A DNA stretch of 64,000 nucleotides from an uncultured Flavobacteriales bacterium (GTDB taxonomy: Bacteria > Bacteroidota > Bacteroidia > Flavobacteriales_D > Crocinitomicaceae): contig CAJAVU010000107.1 of NCBI GenBank assembly GCA_903945495.1, forward strand, positions 84,294 to 148,293, written 5' to 3'. The position numbers and the translations under genes were made by a program. Shown here piece after piece: positions 46,041 through 55,292 of the stretch (its first letter is position 1; each line of letters begins with the position of its first letter). The notes below the pieces were generated by a model that was not told where the DNA came from, made no database searches, and saw only the letters and a program-made list of their open reading frames with translations.

Positions 46041-46910
46041 TTAAAGCTGACCATCAGAATGATAAACTCCATTTTTAAATACTCTTACTTTCAATAAGAT
46101 TCCGTCGCGGTCATATTCATACACTTTACCTTCCCAAAGAAGTCCGTTTTTGAATGTTCCATCTTGCCAGATCTCATCATTGTTATTGTACACTTTGTTG
46201 TATCCGTTTGGTTGGAACTTAGCACCTTTTGTTCTTGGAGCAGCAACCTTCGGAGCTGTTTCTTTCGAAGCACCTGGATTCGCAACTTTCACTGCTGGGC
46301 TTACCATCTCACGTTGTTCTGATTTTTCAACTTGACCATCAGCACCGTAAAAAATAACTTCTTTGATATCACCATTTTCAAAATAGCGCACAGCTTTACC
46401 TGTTGGCTTACCGTTGTTTGAAGTGAATTCAAATTCCAACTGACCATTCGGATAGTAATTTTTAACTGTCCCTTGCTCGTTACCTTGATCATTGTAATTT
46501 GCTTCGTACTTCAATTTACCATTTTCATGGTATCTTTTTAACGAATCTTGATAATGATTACGAACAAATGAACCAACTTCAATTGGTTTACCATTCGGAT
46601 AATACTTAACGTATTCACCTTGTGGACGATTGTTCACATATTCTCCTTTTAATTTTGGAGTTGACCCATCATTGTGGTATTTAATCCAAATCCCTTCTTT
46701 ACGATCATCTTTGTAGACACCTTCTTCGACTTTACCATCAGCTGGACACCCTTCAGAAGGACGATCTTTACCGAAGTAAATCCATTTTCCTTGCTTTTTC
46801 CCTTGCGTATCTTTTTGATTGATTTTATCGTCTTGACTATGTTCAGCATGAGCTAAAGGTGTTAACAACACCCCAAAGAAAATCAGGCTTAAAAATAATT
46901 TTTCGACCAT
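46041..46910 (-). CDS. Periplasmic MORN-repeat protein
   Basis: Encodes 289 residues with signal peptide MVEKLFLSLIFFGVLLTPLAHA. About eight MORN-variant repeats (GKKQGKWIYFG, YKDDRKEGIWIKYHNDG, GEYVKYYPNGKPIEVG, YYPNGQLEFEF and others) fill 30-290. Such proteins are often labelled YwqK antitoxins by annotation pipelines, but the signal peptide argues for an envelope role, perhaps binding. A perfect -7 box (TAATTTTG at 46951-46958, minus strand) lies 40 bases upstream. No toxin partner is adjacent. Confidence 0.75.
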   Translation of the reverse strand: MVEKLFLSLIFFGVLLTPLAHAEHSQDDKINQKDTQGKKQGKWIYFGKDRPSEGCPADGKVEEGVYKDDRKEGIWIKYHNDGSTPKLKGEYVNNRPQGEYVKYYPNGKPIEVGSFVRNHYQDSLKRYHENGKLKYEANYNDQGNEQGTVKNYYPNGQLEFEFTSNNGKPTGKAVRYFENGDIKEVIFYGADGQVEKSEQREMVSPAVKVANPGASKETAPKVAAPRTKGAKFQPNGYNKVYNNNDEIWQDGTFKNGLLWEGKVYEYDRDGILLKVRVFKNGVYHSDGQL

Positions 46911-46950
46911 AATTAATGTTATATAGTATTAGCAGATTGAATGCAATGTA

Positions 46951-46958
46951 CAAAATTA
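46951..46958 (-). promoter_or_regulatory. -7 promoter element of the MORN-repeat gene
   Basis: On the minus strand TAATTTTG is a perfect TAnnTTTG box, 40 bases upstream of the ATG. No -33 box identified. Confidence 0.4.
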
Positions 46959-47036
46959 TAAGTTTGACATATTAAGCACACATACATTATTCGTCAAACT
47001 ACGTATTTTCTTCGATATAAATTCAAAAACTACTTA

Positions 47037-47990
47037 CTAAGCAATTAATAAGGATGTATCGACATTTTCCATCATAACATTGACTAACTCAGTAGTTCCG
47101 TAGTTTTCTTTCCATCCCCAATCGGTTCTTGCAGCAGAATCATCAATTGATTTAGGCCATGAATCAGCTATTGCCTGGCGGAAATCAGGTGCATAATTAA
47201 TTGTAAATGATGGTTCAATTTTTTGAATTTCCTGCGTTAATTCGGCAGGCGTGAAACTACATCCCGACAAATTATAAGCTGATCTAACTTTAATCGATTC
47301 TTTCGGAGCTGACATTAATTCCAAGGTTCCGCGAATTGCATCTTCCATAAACATCATCGGCAAGGCTGTATTTTCACTTAAAAAACATGTAAATGGCTTT
47401 TTCAATTTAGCTTGATAGAAAATATCCACAGCATAATCCGTTGTTCCTCCACCAGGTAAAGACGTATAGGAAATCAATCCTGGGTAACGAATACTGCGCA
47501 CATCCACTCCAAATTTATTGAAGTAATATTCGCACCAACGTTCTCCAGATTGTTTCGAAATTCCATAAACTGTTGAAGGCTCCATTACGGTATATTGAGG
47601 AGTATTTTCTCTTGGAGTTGTTGGTCCAAAAACAGCAATTGAACTTGGCCAAAAAATCTTTGAAACATGTCCTTCTTTCGCTAAATCCAGAATAGTAAAC
47701 AATCCTTCCATGTTCAATTTCCATGCAAAATCAGGATTTTTTTCTGCAGTCGCTGATAACAATGCAGCAAGCAAATAAACTGTTTTGATTTCATTGTCAA
47801 TGATGAACTGGCGAACAAATTCGCGATCCAAAATATCCATTTTTTGATATGGACCATTGTTCAGAACTGCTGGACATTCATCCCGTAAATCTGCAGCAAG
47901 TACATTTTCCGCACCTTCTCGCTTGCGCAATTCGAGAACTAACTCAGTTCCGATTTGTCCACATGCTCCAATAATAATCGTTTTAGCCAT
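47037..47990 (-). CDS. L-threonine 3-dehydrogenase, short-chain (SDR) type
   Basis: Encodes 317 residues from the ATG at 47990 (MAKTIIIGACGQIG); the ATG at 48044 adds 18 residues across the promoter. The NAD motif GACGQIGTE and catalytic YGISK (Tyr and Lys) are those of extended SDR epimerase-like enzymes. GGTTDYAVDIFYQAKLK, ALPMMFMEDAI and FRQAIADSWPKSIDDS match the psychrophilic Flavobacterium L-threonine dehydrogenase as I recall it. It oxidises threonine to 2-amino-3-oxobutanoate. Naming rests on recalled motifs. Confidence 0.8.
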   Translation of the reverse strand: MAKTIIIGACGQIGTELVLELRKREGAENVLAADLRDECPAVLNNGPYQKMDILDREFVRQFIIDNEIKTVYLLAALLSATAEKNPDFAWKLNMEGLFTILDLAKEGHVSKIFWPSSIAVFGPTTPRENTPQYTVMEPSTVYGISKQSGERWCEYYFNKFGVDVRSIRYPGLISYTSLPGGGTTDYAVDIFYQAKLKKPFTCFLSENTALPMMFMEDAIRGTLELMSAPKESIKVRSAYNLSGCSFTPAELTQEIQKIEPSFTINYAPDFRQAIADSWPKSIDDSAARTDWGWKENYGTTELVNVMMENVDTSLLIA

Positions 47991-48011
47991 CTGTGAAATC
48001 AACTTATGTGA

Positions 48012-48038
48012 CAAAGTTAAAATTTGCAGAAGATTCAA
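48012..48038 (-). promoter_or_regulatory. Promoter of the threonine dehydrogenase gene
   Basis: On the minus strand TTG (48038-48036), 16-base spacer, TAACTTTG (48019-48012), a perfect -7 box with a slightly short spacer. It supports the start at 47990. Confidence 0.55.
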
Positions 48039-48240
48039 AACCACTTTTCAAAAAAAATATTGAAAAAATCAAAATCATGACTATAATCATTTTTTTCACT
48101 TGTTAACCGTTTTATTTTTGCCTCAACTCTGACAACAATGTGGATAGAATTAACCGTGCTTTTGAAACACATGATCAAGCGTAATCCGGAATGATTAACG
48201 TTTGACAATTCTATTTTATACAATCTTAAAACATTTTAAT

Positions 48241-49401
48241 ATGCCATTTTATCATAAATTGGGGAAAATTCCTCACAAAAGACATACTGTATTCAGACAA
48301 GACAACGGCGATTTGTACCATGAGCAATTATTCGGTACCGTTGGTTTTGACGGAATGTCTGCATTGATGTATCATTTAAAACCACCAACAATCGTTAAAC
48401 AAATTTTGGGTCAACAAAACATTGCTCCTGAAGTTGCTGGTGAAACAAACATGACAATGAGAAGTCTAATGGGTTACGAATTAGAGTCTAAAGATGATTA
48501 TTTAGAAAGTCGTGTGCCAATGTTGGTGAACTCAGATTGCTACATTGAATTAGCCGCTCCGAGAAAATCAATGACTGAATATTTCTACAAAAATGCTGAT
48601 GCTGATGAAATCATCTTCATTCATAGAGGCGAAGGAAAATTGAGAACGCAATTAGGAAACATTGATTTCAGTTACGGTGACTATTTGGTTATTCCTCGTG
48701 GAATGATTTATCAATTTGAATTTAAATCTGAAGATAACCGCTTGTTCATTGTTCAATCATTTAGTCCTGTTTACACACCAAAACGTTACAGAAACTGGTT
48801 TGGACAATTGTTAGAGCATTCGCCATACTGCGAAAGAGATATTCGTCCTCCTCACGAATTAGAAACACATAACGAAGAAGGTGATTTCTTAGTAAAAATC
48901 AAAAAACAAGATGTGATGTACGATTATGTATATGGATCACATCCTTTTGATTTAGTTGGTTGGGATGGTTATTTATATCCATACGCTTTCTCAATTCACG
49001 ATTTTGAACCAATTACTGGACGCGTACATTTACCACCTCCAATTCACCAAACATTTGAAACGGCAGGTTTCGTTTTGTGTTCATTCGTTCCACGCTTGTA
49101 TGATTACCATCCAAATGCAATTCCTGCACCTTACAATCACAGTAATATCGATTCTGATGAAGTTTTGTATTATGTTGATGGTGACTTTATGAGCCGTAAC
49201 AATATCCAAAAAGGTCAAATTACATTGCACCCTGCTGGATTGCCTCATGGGCCACACCCAGGAGCATACGAAAGAAGTATTGGTAAAAAAGAAACGGAAG
49301 AATTAGCAGTAATGGTCGATACGTTCAAACCGTTGAAGTTAACGAAACGCGCGTTGGGTATCGAAGTAAAAGACTATTACAAAAGCTGGTTGGCACATTG
49401 A
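48241..49401 (+). CDS. hmgA: Homogentisate 1,2-dioxygenase
   Basis: Encodes 386 residues from the ATG at 48241 (MPFYHKLGKIPHKRHTVFR); a longer frame from 48202 is unlikely. The cupin core has IFIHRGEGKLRTQLG and IPRGMIYQFEF. Metal-ligand candidates lie in PPPIHQTFE and NHSNIDSDEVLYYV (His and Glu). It opens the homogentisate ring to maleylacetoacetate in tyrosine breakdown. hppD follows 84 bases downstream with a repeat (49426-49436) in between. Related to HmgA though shorter than the 440-residue human type. Confidence 0.85.
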   Translation: MPFYHKLGKIPHKRHTVFRQDNGDLYHEQLFGTVGFDGMSALMYHLKPPTIVKQILGQQNIAPEVAGETNMTMRSLMGYELESKDDYLESRVPMLVNSDCYIELAAPRKSMTEYFYKNADADEIIFIHRGEGKLRTQLGNIDFSYGDYLVIPRGMIYQFEFKSEDNRLFIVQSFSPVYTPKRYRNWFGQLLEHSPYCERDIRPPHELETHNEEGDFLVKIKKQDVMYDYVYGSHPFDLVGWDGYLYPYAFSIHDFEPITGRVHLPPPIHQTFETAGFVLCSFVPRLYDYHPNAIPAPYNHSNIDSDEVLYYVDGDFMSRNNIQKGQITLHPAGLPHGPHPGAYERSIGKKETEELAVMVDTFKPLKLTKRALGIEVKDYYKSWLAH

Positions 49402-49485
49402 TTTAGAACATAGAAAATAGAGCATGGAGCATAGAAAAACAGTATTTTTAGTTCCCATGAACATTGACAAAAAAACATTTATAAT

Positions 49486-50646
49486 ATGAGTAAAGAAGTT
49501 AAAAACGTAGAATACGGCTTAGAAAAAATTTTCGAAGGAGCGCAAGATTTCCTTCCATTATTAGGGACAGATTATGTTGAGTTTTATGTAGGTAATGCAA
49601 AACAAGCTGCACATTATTATAAAACAGCATTCGGTTATCAATCATTTGCTTACGCAGGATTAGAAACAGGTATGAAAGATCGCGTTTCTTACGTGGTTAA
49701 ACAAGACAAAATCAAATTGGTTTTAACTACGGCCTTGAACAGCGAATCTCCAATTGGAGAGCATGTCAAAAAACATGGAGATGGTGTTAAAGTAATTGCT
49801 CTTTGGGTTGATGACGCTACGAAATCGTGGGAAGAAACAACAAAAAGAGGTGCTGTTTCTTTTATGGAGCCAACTATTGAGAAAGATGCTCATGGTGAAG
49901 TTGTTCGCTCAGGAATTTACACATATGGTGAAACTGTTCACATTTTTGTTGAACGCAAGAATTACAATGGTACATTCTTACCAGGATTCGAAAAATGGGA
50001 ATCTGACTACAATCCAGAACCAGTTGGTTTGAAATTCATCGACCACATGGTAGGAAACGTTGGTTGGGGCGAAATGAATACATGGGTAAAATGGTATGAA
50101 GATGTGATGGGATTTGTTAATTTCCTTTCATTTGACGACAAACAAATTCACACTGAATATTCAGCGTTAATGTCAAAAGTAATGTCGAATGGTAACGGAC
50201 GTATTAAATTCCCTATCAACGAGCCAGCTGAAGGTAAAAAACGTTCTCAAATTGAAGAATACTTAGATTTTTATGAAGGACCAGGCGCACAACACATTGC
50301 TGTTGCAACTGACGATATTATTTCAACAGTTACGCAATTGAGAGCAAGAGGAGTTGAGTTTTTATCTGCTCCTCCTCAAGCATACTATGACGAAATTCCT
50401 GCTCGTTTAGGCGTTCACATGGATATGATGAAAGAAGATTTGAAAGTATTACAAAGTCTTTCAATCATGATTGATGCGGATGAAGAAGGATATTTATTAC
50501 AAATCTTTACAAAACCAGTTGAAGATCGTCCAACATTGTTCTATGAAATCATCCAACGTATGGGTGCTCGTGGATTCGGTGCAGGAAACTTCAAAGCCTT
50601 GTTTGAATCGATCGAAAGAGAACAAGAGAAAAGAGGAACATTATAA
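49486..50646 (+). CDS. hppD: 4-hydroxyphenylpyruvate dioxygenase
   Basis: Encodes 386 residues with two VOC-fold halves. Iron ligands are likely His187 (IDHMVGNV), His270 (AQHIAVATDD) and Glu354 (FYEIIQR). The ending GFGAGNFKALFESIEREQEKRG is diagnostic. It converts 4-hydroxyphenylpyruvate to homogentisate, the substrate of the upstream HmgA. The pair probably forms one unit. A strong terminator follows. Confidence 0.93.
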   Translation: MSKEVKNVEYGLEKIFEGAQDFLPLLGTDYVEFYVGNAKQAAHYYKTAFGYQSFAYAGLETGMKDRVSYVVKQDKIKLVLTTALNSESPIGEHVKKHGDGVKVIALWVDDATKSWEETTKRGAVSFMEPTIEKDAHGEVVRSGIYTYGETVHIFVERKNYNGTFLPGFEKWESDYNPEPVGLKFIDHMVGNVGWGEMNTWVKWYEDVMGFVNFLSFDDKQIHTEYSALMSKVMSNGNGRIKFPINEPAEGKKRSQIEEYLDFYEGPGAQHIAVATDDIISTVTQLRARGVEFLSAPPQAYYDEIPARLGVHMDMMKEDLKVLQSLSIMIDADEEGYLLQIFTKPVEDRPTLFYEIIQRMGARGFGAGNFKALFESIEREQEKRGTL

Positions 50647-50663
50647 TAGAGTTAACAACTATA

Positions 50664-50699
50664 AAAAACCCCGTTCATCCTAGGAAGAGCGGGGTTTTT
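50664..50699 (+). terminator. Rho-independent terminator after hppD
   Basis: AAAAACCCCG (50664-50673) pairs with CGGGGTTTTT (50690-50699), with extra pairing inside the loop; the stem is GC-rich, followed by a T-rich stretch. Confidence 0.85.
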
Positions 50700-50753
50700 A
50701 TATTTCGTTTACCACCATTCACCGAAAAATAGCTACATTTCACCTATTCATAC

Positions 50754-50784
50754 TTTAGCACCTTAAAATCAGCTTGTACATTTG
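50754..50784 (+). promoter_or_regulatory. Promoter of the LiaF-like/LytS/LytR operon
   Basis: TTTA at 50754-50757 and a perfect TACATTTG at 50777-50784 are 19 bases apart. Transcription would start near 50791, just before the palindrome at 50796. Confidence 0.5.
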
Positions 50785-50795
50785 GTTAAAATTAA

Positions 50796-50872
50796 GGCAT
50801 ATGAAATAGCCATGTTTGAAAAGCACAATCAAAATTGACTAAATTTTTCAAACTGGCGTATTCCATATGACC
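50796..50872. repeat. Long imperfect palindrome in the leader of the LiaF-like operon
   Basis: The left arm (50796-50823) and the reverse complement of the right arm (50844-50872) agree over about 28 bases, both reading GG(T)CATATG, AATA, GCCA, GTTTGAAAA with few changes, separated by about 20 bases. GGCATATGAAA occurs again at 50891-50901 over the start codon. It could be an RNA hairpin or a binding region for the operon's own regulator. Confidence 0.6.
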
Positions 50873-50895
50873 ATTAAAAAGCAAATTATAGGCAT

Positions 50896-51654
50896 ATGAA
50901 AAAAGGTAAAAATACAATCGTTATGGACGAAAACATGGAAAAGAATCACCGCAATTCTAAAGTAGTAGGTGGATTAATTGTTATTGCTGCTGGAGTTTTG
51001 ATTTTGCTGAATCAAATGGGATTCGCATTTCCACCATTCTTATTATCATGGAAAATGATTCTAATTGCAGTAGGTTTTGTGATGTTGATTAAACATAATT
51101 TTCAAAAAACAAGTGCTTACGTTTTGATTGCTATTGGAACCGTTTTTATTCTCAATGATTTCTTTCCAAATATTATTGAGACACGCTTCTTTTGGCCAAT
51201 ATTAATTATTGGAATCGGAATTTCTATGATTTTTAAAAATAGTTCTTCATCCAAGAAAAAAGCTCAAACTATAACGACTCAAGAAGATGATCTGCATGAA
51301 ATCAATTCGGAAGACTATATCAAATCAGCCTCACTATTCAGTGGGATCACCAAGAAAGTAGTTAGTAAAAACTTCAAAGGAGCAACAATTTCAAGCATTT
51401 TTGGTGGAAATGAAATCAATTTATCGCAAGCGGATTTCACGGGAGAAGCCGTTATAGATATTACATGCGTTTTTGGTGGAGTAACCTTGATTGTTCCTTC
51501 TCAATGGAAAGTAAAATCTGATTTAACATCTGTTTTTGGTGGAATTGATGATCAGCGACCATCCATGGTTCTAGAATCAATCAGCGAAGATAAAGTACTT
51601 GTACTAAAAGGTGCTTGTGTATTCGGAGGAATTGAAATTCACAGCTACAATTAA
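50896..51654 (+). CDS. LiaF/YvqF-like membrane protein
   Basis: Encodes 252 residues. Four hydrophobic helices (about 25-40, 45-65, 73-88, 98-113; a DUF5668/LiaF-type membrane domain) are followed by a soluble beta domain (about 140-250) with FGGNEINLSQADFTG, CVFGGVTLIVP and VFGGIDDQRP repeats, typical of the cell-wall-active antibiotic response (YvqF) family. In Firmicutes LiaF inhibits the LiaS sensor kinase; here the next genes are LytS and LytR types. It overlaps the kinase gene by 1 base. Confidence 0.8.
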   Translation: MKKGKNTIVMDENMEKNHRNSKVVGGLIVIAAGVLILLNQMGFAFPPFLLSWKMILIAVGFVMLIKHNFQKTSAYVLIAIGTVFILNDFFPNIIETRFFWPILIIGIGISMIFKNSSSSKKKAQTITTQEDDLHEINSEDYIKSASLFSGITKKVVSKNFKGATISSIFGGNEINLSQADFTGEAVIDITCVFGGVTLIVPSQWKVKSDLTSVFGGIDDQRPSMVLESISEDKVLVLKGACVFGGIEIHSYN

Positions 51655-52697
51655 TGGCAGAAATTAAAACACGAAAAACACAAAGAAACAGGTTTACGTT
51701 AATCGTTTACCTGTTTTTGCTGTTGGACTTTGGCTATTATTTCCTTCTCAAAAGTTTTGGTATAAGCACCAATCAGTCGATGTATGAAGTAGTTACCAGC
51801 TTTATTCTCATCTTGTTTTTTTCGTTCATTCTGCAACGCATTCATAGTTTTTACCATTCGCGTTCAGCCATAAGCGTTGTACACATCAGTATTATTGTCA
51901 TTTTCAGCTTTCTTTCAACGTTATTTCTTCAGGAATATGGAAAATGGACTGGCCAAGGAGAAACCGTTTATCTTCAATTATTAGCTTCTTCTTTCTATGT
52001 ACGTTGGTTTATTCTCTTTCTTATTTTGTTTGCCATTGTAAATCAATTATGGATTGACAAGCACATTCAGGAACAAAACAATTCATTTGAACGCCTTGTT
52101 GAAAAGGAACGTCAATTAGCACAAGCAGAAATCAGTAATCTTCAACAACAATTTCAACCACATTTCTTATTTAACAGTCTGAATTCGATCAGTGCTTTGG
52201 TAAAAATGCAACCTGAACAGGCACGTTCAATGATTCACAATTTATCCGACTTCTTGCGCTTAACCATTCAAAAAAGTAAAGAAGAGAGTACAACTGTGAA
52301 GGATGAGATGGATTATTTGAATTTGTACTTAGCCATCGAAAAAGTACGATTTGGTCATCGCCTAAACATCGACTTGCAAACAGATCAAGTTTGTGAAACA
52401 GCCAAACTCCCCTCCCTTCTACTCCAACCGATTGTTGAAAACGCGATTAAGTATGGTTTATATGGCAACATTGGTGAGTTAACTATTAAAATTCACGTAA
52501 GTTGTGAACAGCAATTTCTGAAAGTCCTTATCCAAAACCCATTTGATGCTGAATCTATGCAATCGTCAAAAGGAACTGGATTTGGTTTAGCATCGGTCAA
52601 TCGAAAACTCCAATTGCTCTTTAAGCGAACAGATTTACTCAAAATAGAACAGACGACAAGTGATTTCAAGGTTGAACTTTTAATTCCACAACAATGA
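51654..52697 (+). CDS. LytS-type sensor histidine kinase
   Basis: Encodes 347 residues. Four membrane helices (about 13-30, 42-60, 78-95, 118-138) precede a coiled segment and the His_kinase domain: phospho-acceptor His in QPHFLFNSLNS (near residue 172), then LLLQPIVENAIKYGLYG and GTGFGLASVNRKL ATP-binding motifs. It phosphorylates the LytR-type regulator encoded next (4-base overlap), probably in response to an envelope signal relayed by the LiaF-like protein. Confidence 0.9.
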   Translation: MAEIKTRKTQRNRFTLIVYLFLLLDFGYYFLLKSFGISTNQSMYEVVTSFILILFFSFILQRIHSFYHSRSAISVVHISIIVIFSFLSTLFLQEYGKWTGQGETVYLQLLASSFYVRWFILFLILFAIVNQLWIDKHIQEQNNSFERLVEKERQLAQAEISNLQQQFQPHFLFNSLNSISALVKMQPEQARSMIHNLSDFLRLTIQKSKEESTTVKDEMDYLNLYLAIEKVRFGHRLNIDLQTDQVCETAKLPSLLLQPIVENAIKYGLYGNIGELTIKIHVSCEQQFLKVLIQNPFDAESMQSSKGTGFGLASVNRKLQLLFKRTDLLKIEQTTSDFKVELLIPQQ

Positions 52698-53431
52698 AAA
52701 AAGTAATTATCATCGATGATGAACCACTAGCACGCATGGTGATTCAAGAGTATTTGATGGATTTCCCAGAACTTGAAGTAGTTGCTGAATGTAACGATGG
52801 ATTTGAAGGAGCCAAAGCAATCGCACAACATCATCCCGATTTAATATTCTTGGATATTCAAATGCCGAAAATCAATGGTTTTGAATTGTTGGAGTTAATC
52901 ACAGAGCAACCAGCTGTTATTTTTACTACGGCATTTGATGAATACGCCTTGAAAGCATTTGAAACGAATGCTTTGGATTATTTATTGAAGCCTTTTTCTC
53001 ACGAACGATTTTCAGCAGCACTTCAAAAATGGCAACATTCACAGCACGAGAAACCAAGTATCTATGCGAAAATACCTGAGTTGGAATCAAAGCAACCTGA
53101 CGAACAAAAGCGTATCGTAATCAAAGACGGAGCAGAGATTCGCATCATTCCAACAGCTGAAATTGAATTCATCGAAGCGTATGATGATTATGTGAAAATT
53201 CACCATTTGGGAAAAGTGCATTTAAAGAAAAAGACCATGAACTATTTCGAACGCACGCTCGATCCAAAACAGTTTGTGCGCATTCATCGTTCGTTTTTAA
53301 TGAATATCAATGAACTTACTCGTATCGAATCATTTGAAAAGAACAGTTATTTAGCCATTTTAAAGTCTGGAAAACGCATTCCAATCAGTAGAGCTGCTTA
53401 TGCTCCTTTAAAAGCTTCACTTGGTATTTAA
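52694..53431 (+). CDS. LytR-type response regulator
   Basis: Encodes 245 residues. An N-terminal receiver domain (about 1-120) has acidic residues in IIDDEPLA, phospho-acceptor Asp in LIFLDIQMPKING, and KPF near 100. The C-terminal LytTR domain (about 145-245) has IEFIEAYDDYVKIH and FVRIHRSFLMNINELTRI. It overlaps the kinase gene by 4 bases. It likely binds the repeats upstream of its own operon. Confidence 0.92.
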   Translation: MKKVIIIDDEPLARMVIQEYLMDFPELEVVAECNDGFEGAKAIAQHHPDLIFLDIQMPKINGFELLELITEQPAVIFTTAFDEYALKAFETNALDYLLKPFSHERFSAALQKWQHSQHEKPSIYAKIPELESKQPDEQKRIVIKDGAEIRIIPTAEIEFIEAYDDYVKIHHLGKVHLKKKTMNYFERTLDPKQFVRIHRSFLMNINELTRIESFEKNSYLAILKSGKRIPISRAAYAPLKASLGI

Positions 53432-53482
53432 AACGCATTTCTTTTCATTGTAAATCCTTATCTTTGACAAAATTTTTCAAAC

Positions 53483-53974
53483 ATGGCAGAAGTAGGAATT
53501 ATCATGGGAAGCGCTTCAGATCTTCCAGTAATGCAAGACGCAGCAGACATTTTAACTGAATTCGGAATTTCTTTTGAAATCAATATTGTTTCTGCTCACC
53601 GTACGCCTGAATTAATGTTTGATTATGCTAAAAATGCGCACAAAAGAGGCTTAAAGGTGATTATTGCCGGAGCTGGTGGTGCTGCACATTTACCAGGAAT
53701 GACAGCTTCATTAACGCCACTTCCAGTGATTGGAGTTCCTGTAAAATCGTCAAATTCAATTGATGGTTGGGATAGTATTCTTTCAATTCTTCAAATGCCA
53801 AATGGAATTCCTGTTGCGACTGTAGCTTTAAATGCTGCGAAAAATGCTGGAATCTTAGCTGCTAAAATCATTGGTTCATCCAATCCAGAAATGTTGGAAA
53901 AACTTTCAGCGTATATGGAAGAAATGAAAGAAAAAGTGATGCAAAGCGCAGAAAAACTGAAATGTCGTGACTAA
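53483..53974 (+). CDS. purE: N5-carboxyaminoimidazole ribonucleotide mutase
   Basis: Encodes 163 residues, class I PurE. Active-site motifs are [16 protein letters not shown] (catalytic His) and [38 protein letters not shown] is the signature. It rearranges N5-CAIR to CAIR in purine synthesis. purK is not adjacent. The gene at 53979 converges on it with 4 bases between stops. Confidence 0.94.
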   Translation: MAEVGIIMGSASDLPVMQDAADILTEFGISFEINIVSAHRTPELMFDYAKNAHKRGLKVIIAGAGGAAHLPGMTASLTPLPVIGVPVKSSNSIDGWDSILSILQMPNGIPVATVALNAAKNAGILAAKIIGSSNPEMLEKLSAYMEEMKEKVMQSAEKLKCRD

Positions 53975-53978
53975 TCCC

Positions 53979-55292
53979 TTAGGGATACAACAAATATTTT
54001 TCTCGAATCTTTTTGAACTCTGCCAAACCTGGTTCCCATGTGGCGCGAATTTCTTTTGCCGACCAACCAGCAAGTAGTTGTTGACGTAATTTGGATGTTC
54101 CAGCCAAACGATTGAAGAATCCGATTTGATCAATGAATGTAATTGAATCTCCCAATAAATCTTTCGCCTGAATCAAGTAATTCAAATTGATTTCATATTT
54201 GCGTTTGGTAATACTTGACTGTAAATCAAATCCATTGACTACCCGATTTTCATACATCGGATTCTTGGCTCCAACTGTTGAAACTGGTGTAAATTGAAAT
54301 TCAGTTTGAGGAAAGCGCGGATGTCCAAAGAGTTCAAATGGACGTTCGGTTCCGCGGCCGACAGAAACAGTGGTTGCTTCAAACAAACATAAACTTGGGT
54401 ACAAGGTAATTGCTACTTCCGATTTTAAGTTCGGAGAAGGAGGAACGGGCAAAACATATTTTGTTTTGTGTGTGTAATGTTTACAAGGAATGACCCAAAG
54501 TTTACATGTCAAACTATCATTCAACCAACGTTGACCGTTAATCATCATTGCGTATTCGCCAATCGTCATTCCATAAACAATTGGAACAGGATGCATTCCG
54601 ACAAACGACTTATGTTCAGGTTCACGAATTGGACCATCAATGTAATGTCCATTTGGATTTGGACGATCAAGTACAACAAGCTGTTTTCCATTTTCAGCGC
54701 ACGCTTCCATCACGTAATGCAAAGTAGAAATGTAAGTATAGAAACGCACGCCTACGTCTTGAATATCGTAAATCACGATATCAATGTCTTCCAATTGTTC
54801 GCGTTGCGGCTTTTTGTTCGAACCGTACAATGAAATTAATGGCAATCCTGTTTTTGAATCAATCGTACTGTGTACTTTTTCTCCAGCATCGGCATCTCCA
54901 CGGAAACCATGTTCAGGAGCAAATACTTTACGAACATCCAATTTCAAAGCAAGCAATGTATCCACAAGGTGAACATTCCCAACCATTGAGGTTTGATTTC
55001 CGACAACTGCAATACGCTTGTCTTTTAATGAATCCACGAATAAATGCAAGCGATCTATTCCTAAAATTGGCAAACGAAGAGCGTGATATTTCGCTTCTTC
55101 TTCACGGATTTTTTGTTCACTTTCTTCTGTATTTGCTTGTTCTATGATTTGAGTTTCAGTCGTACCCACCTCTCTTTTCTTACCAACAGAACCACATGAA
55201 GCAATCAAAACCAACAAAATACTTTTTAGGCACAAAAGCTTTATGTACTTTAGTGCTCCAAAAAATAAGCTATTGTCAGTTGAGTATTTCAT
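53979..55292 (-). CDS. NamZ-like (DUF1343) lipoprotein, exo-N-acetylmuramidase family
   Basis: Encodes 437 residues if begun at the ATG at 55292; upstream in-frame ATG at 55415 is rejected. A lipobox (LVLIASCG) lies about 30 residues in, so the true start may be a later TTG or GTG. The DUF1343 domain follows: LRLPILGIDRL, VGNQTSMVGN, VFAPEHGFRGDADAG, SLYGSNKKP and IYDIQDVGVRFYTY. Some DUF1343 enzymes (NamZ) release N-acetylmuramic acid from peptidoglycan fragments. Its start overlaps that of the divergent FtsX-like gene by about 50 bases. Confidence 0.8.
   Translation of the reverse strand: MKYSTDNSLFFGALKYIKLLCLKSILLVLIASCGSVGKKREVGTTETQIIEQANTEESEQKIREEEAKYHALRLPILGIDRLHLFVDSLKDKRIAVVGNQTSMVGNVHLVDTLLALKLDVRKVFAPEHGFRGDADAGEKVHSTIDSKTGLPLISLYGSNKKPQREQLEDIDIVIYDIQDVGVRFYTYISTLHYVMEACAENGKQLVVLDRPNPNGHYIDGPIREPEHKSFVGMHPVPIVYGMTIGEYAMMINGQRWLNDSLTCKLWVIPCKHYTHKTKYVLPVPPSPNLKSEVAITLYPSLCLFEATTVSVGRGTERPFELFGHPRFPQTEFQFTPVSTVGAKNPMYENRVVNGFDLQSSITKRKYEINLNYLIQAKDLLGDSITFIDQIGFFNRLAGTSKLRQQLLAGWSAKEIRATWEPGLAEFKKIREKYLLYP

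Noticed and set aside
46041..46910. Calling the MORN-repeat protein an antitoxin
   Set aside because: The protein has a signal peptide and no toxin neighbour; the label comes from automated naming of the repeat family.
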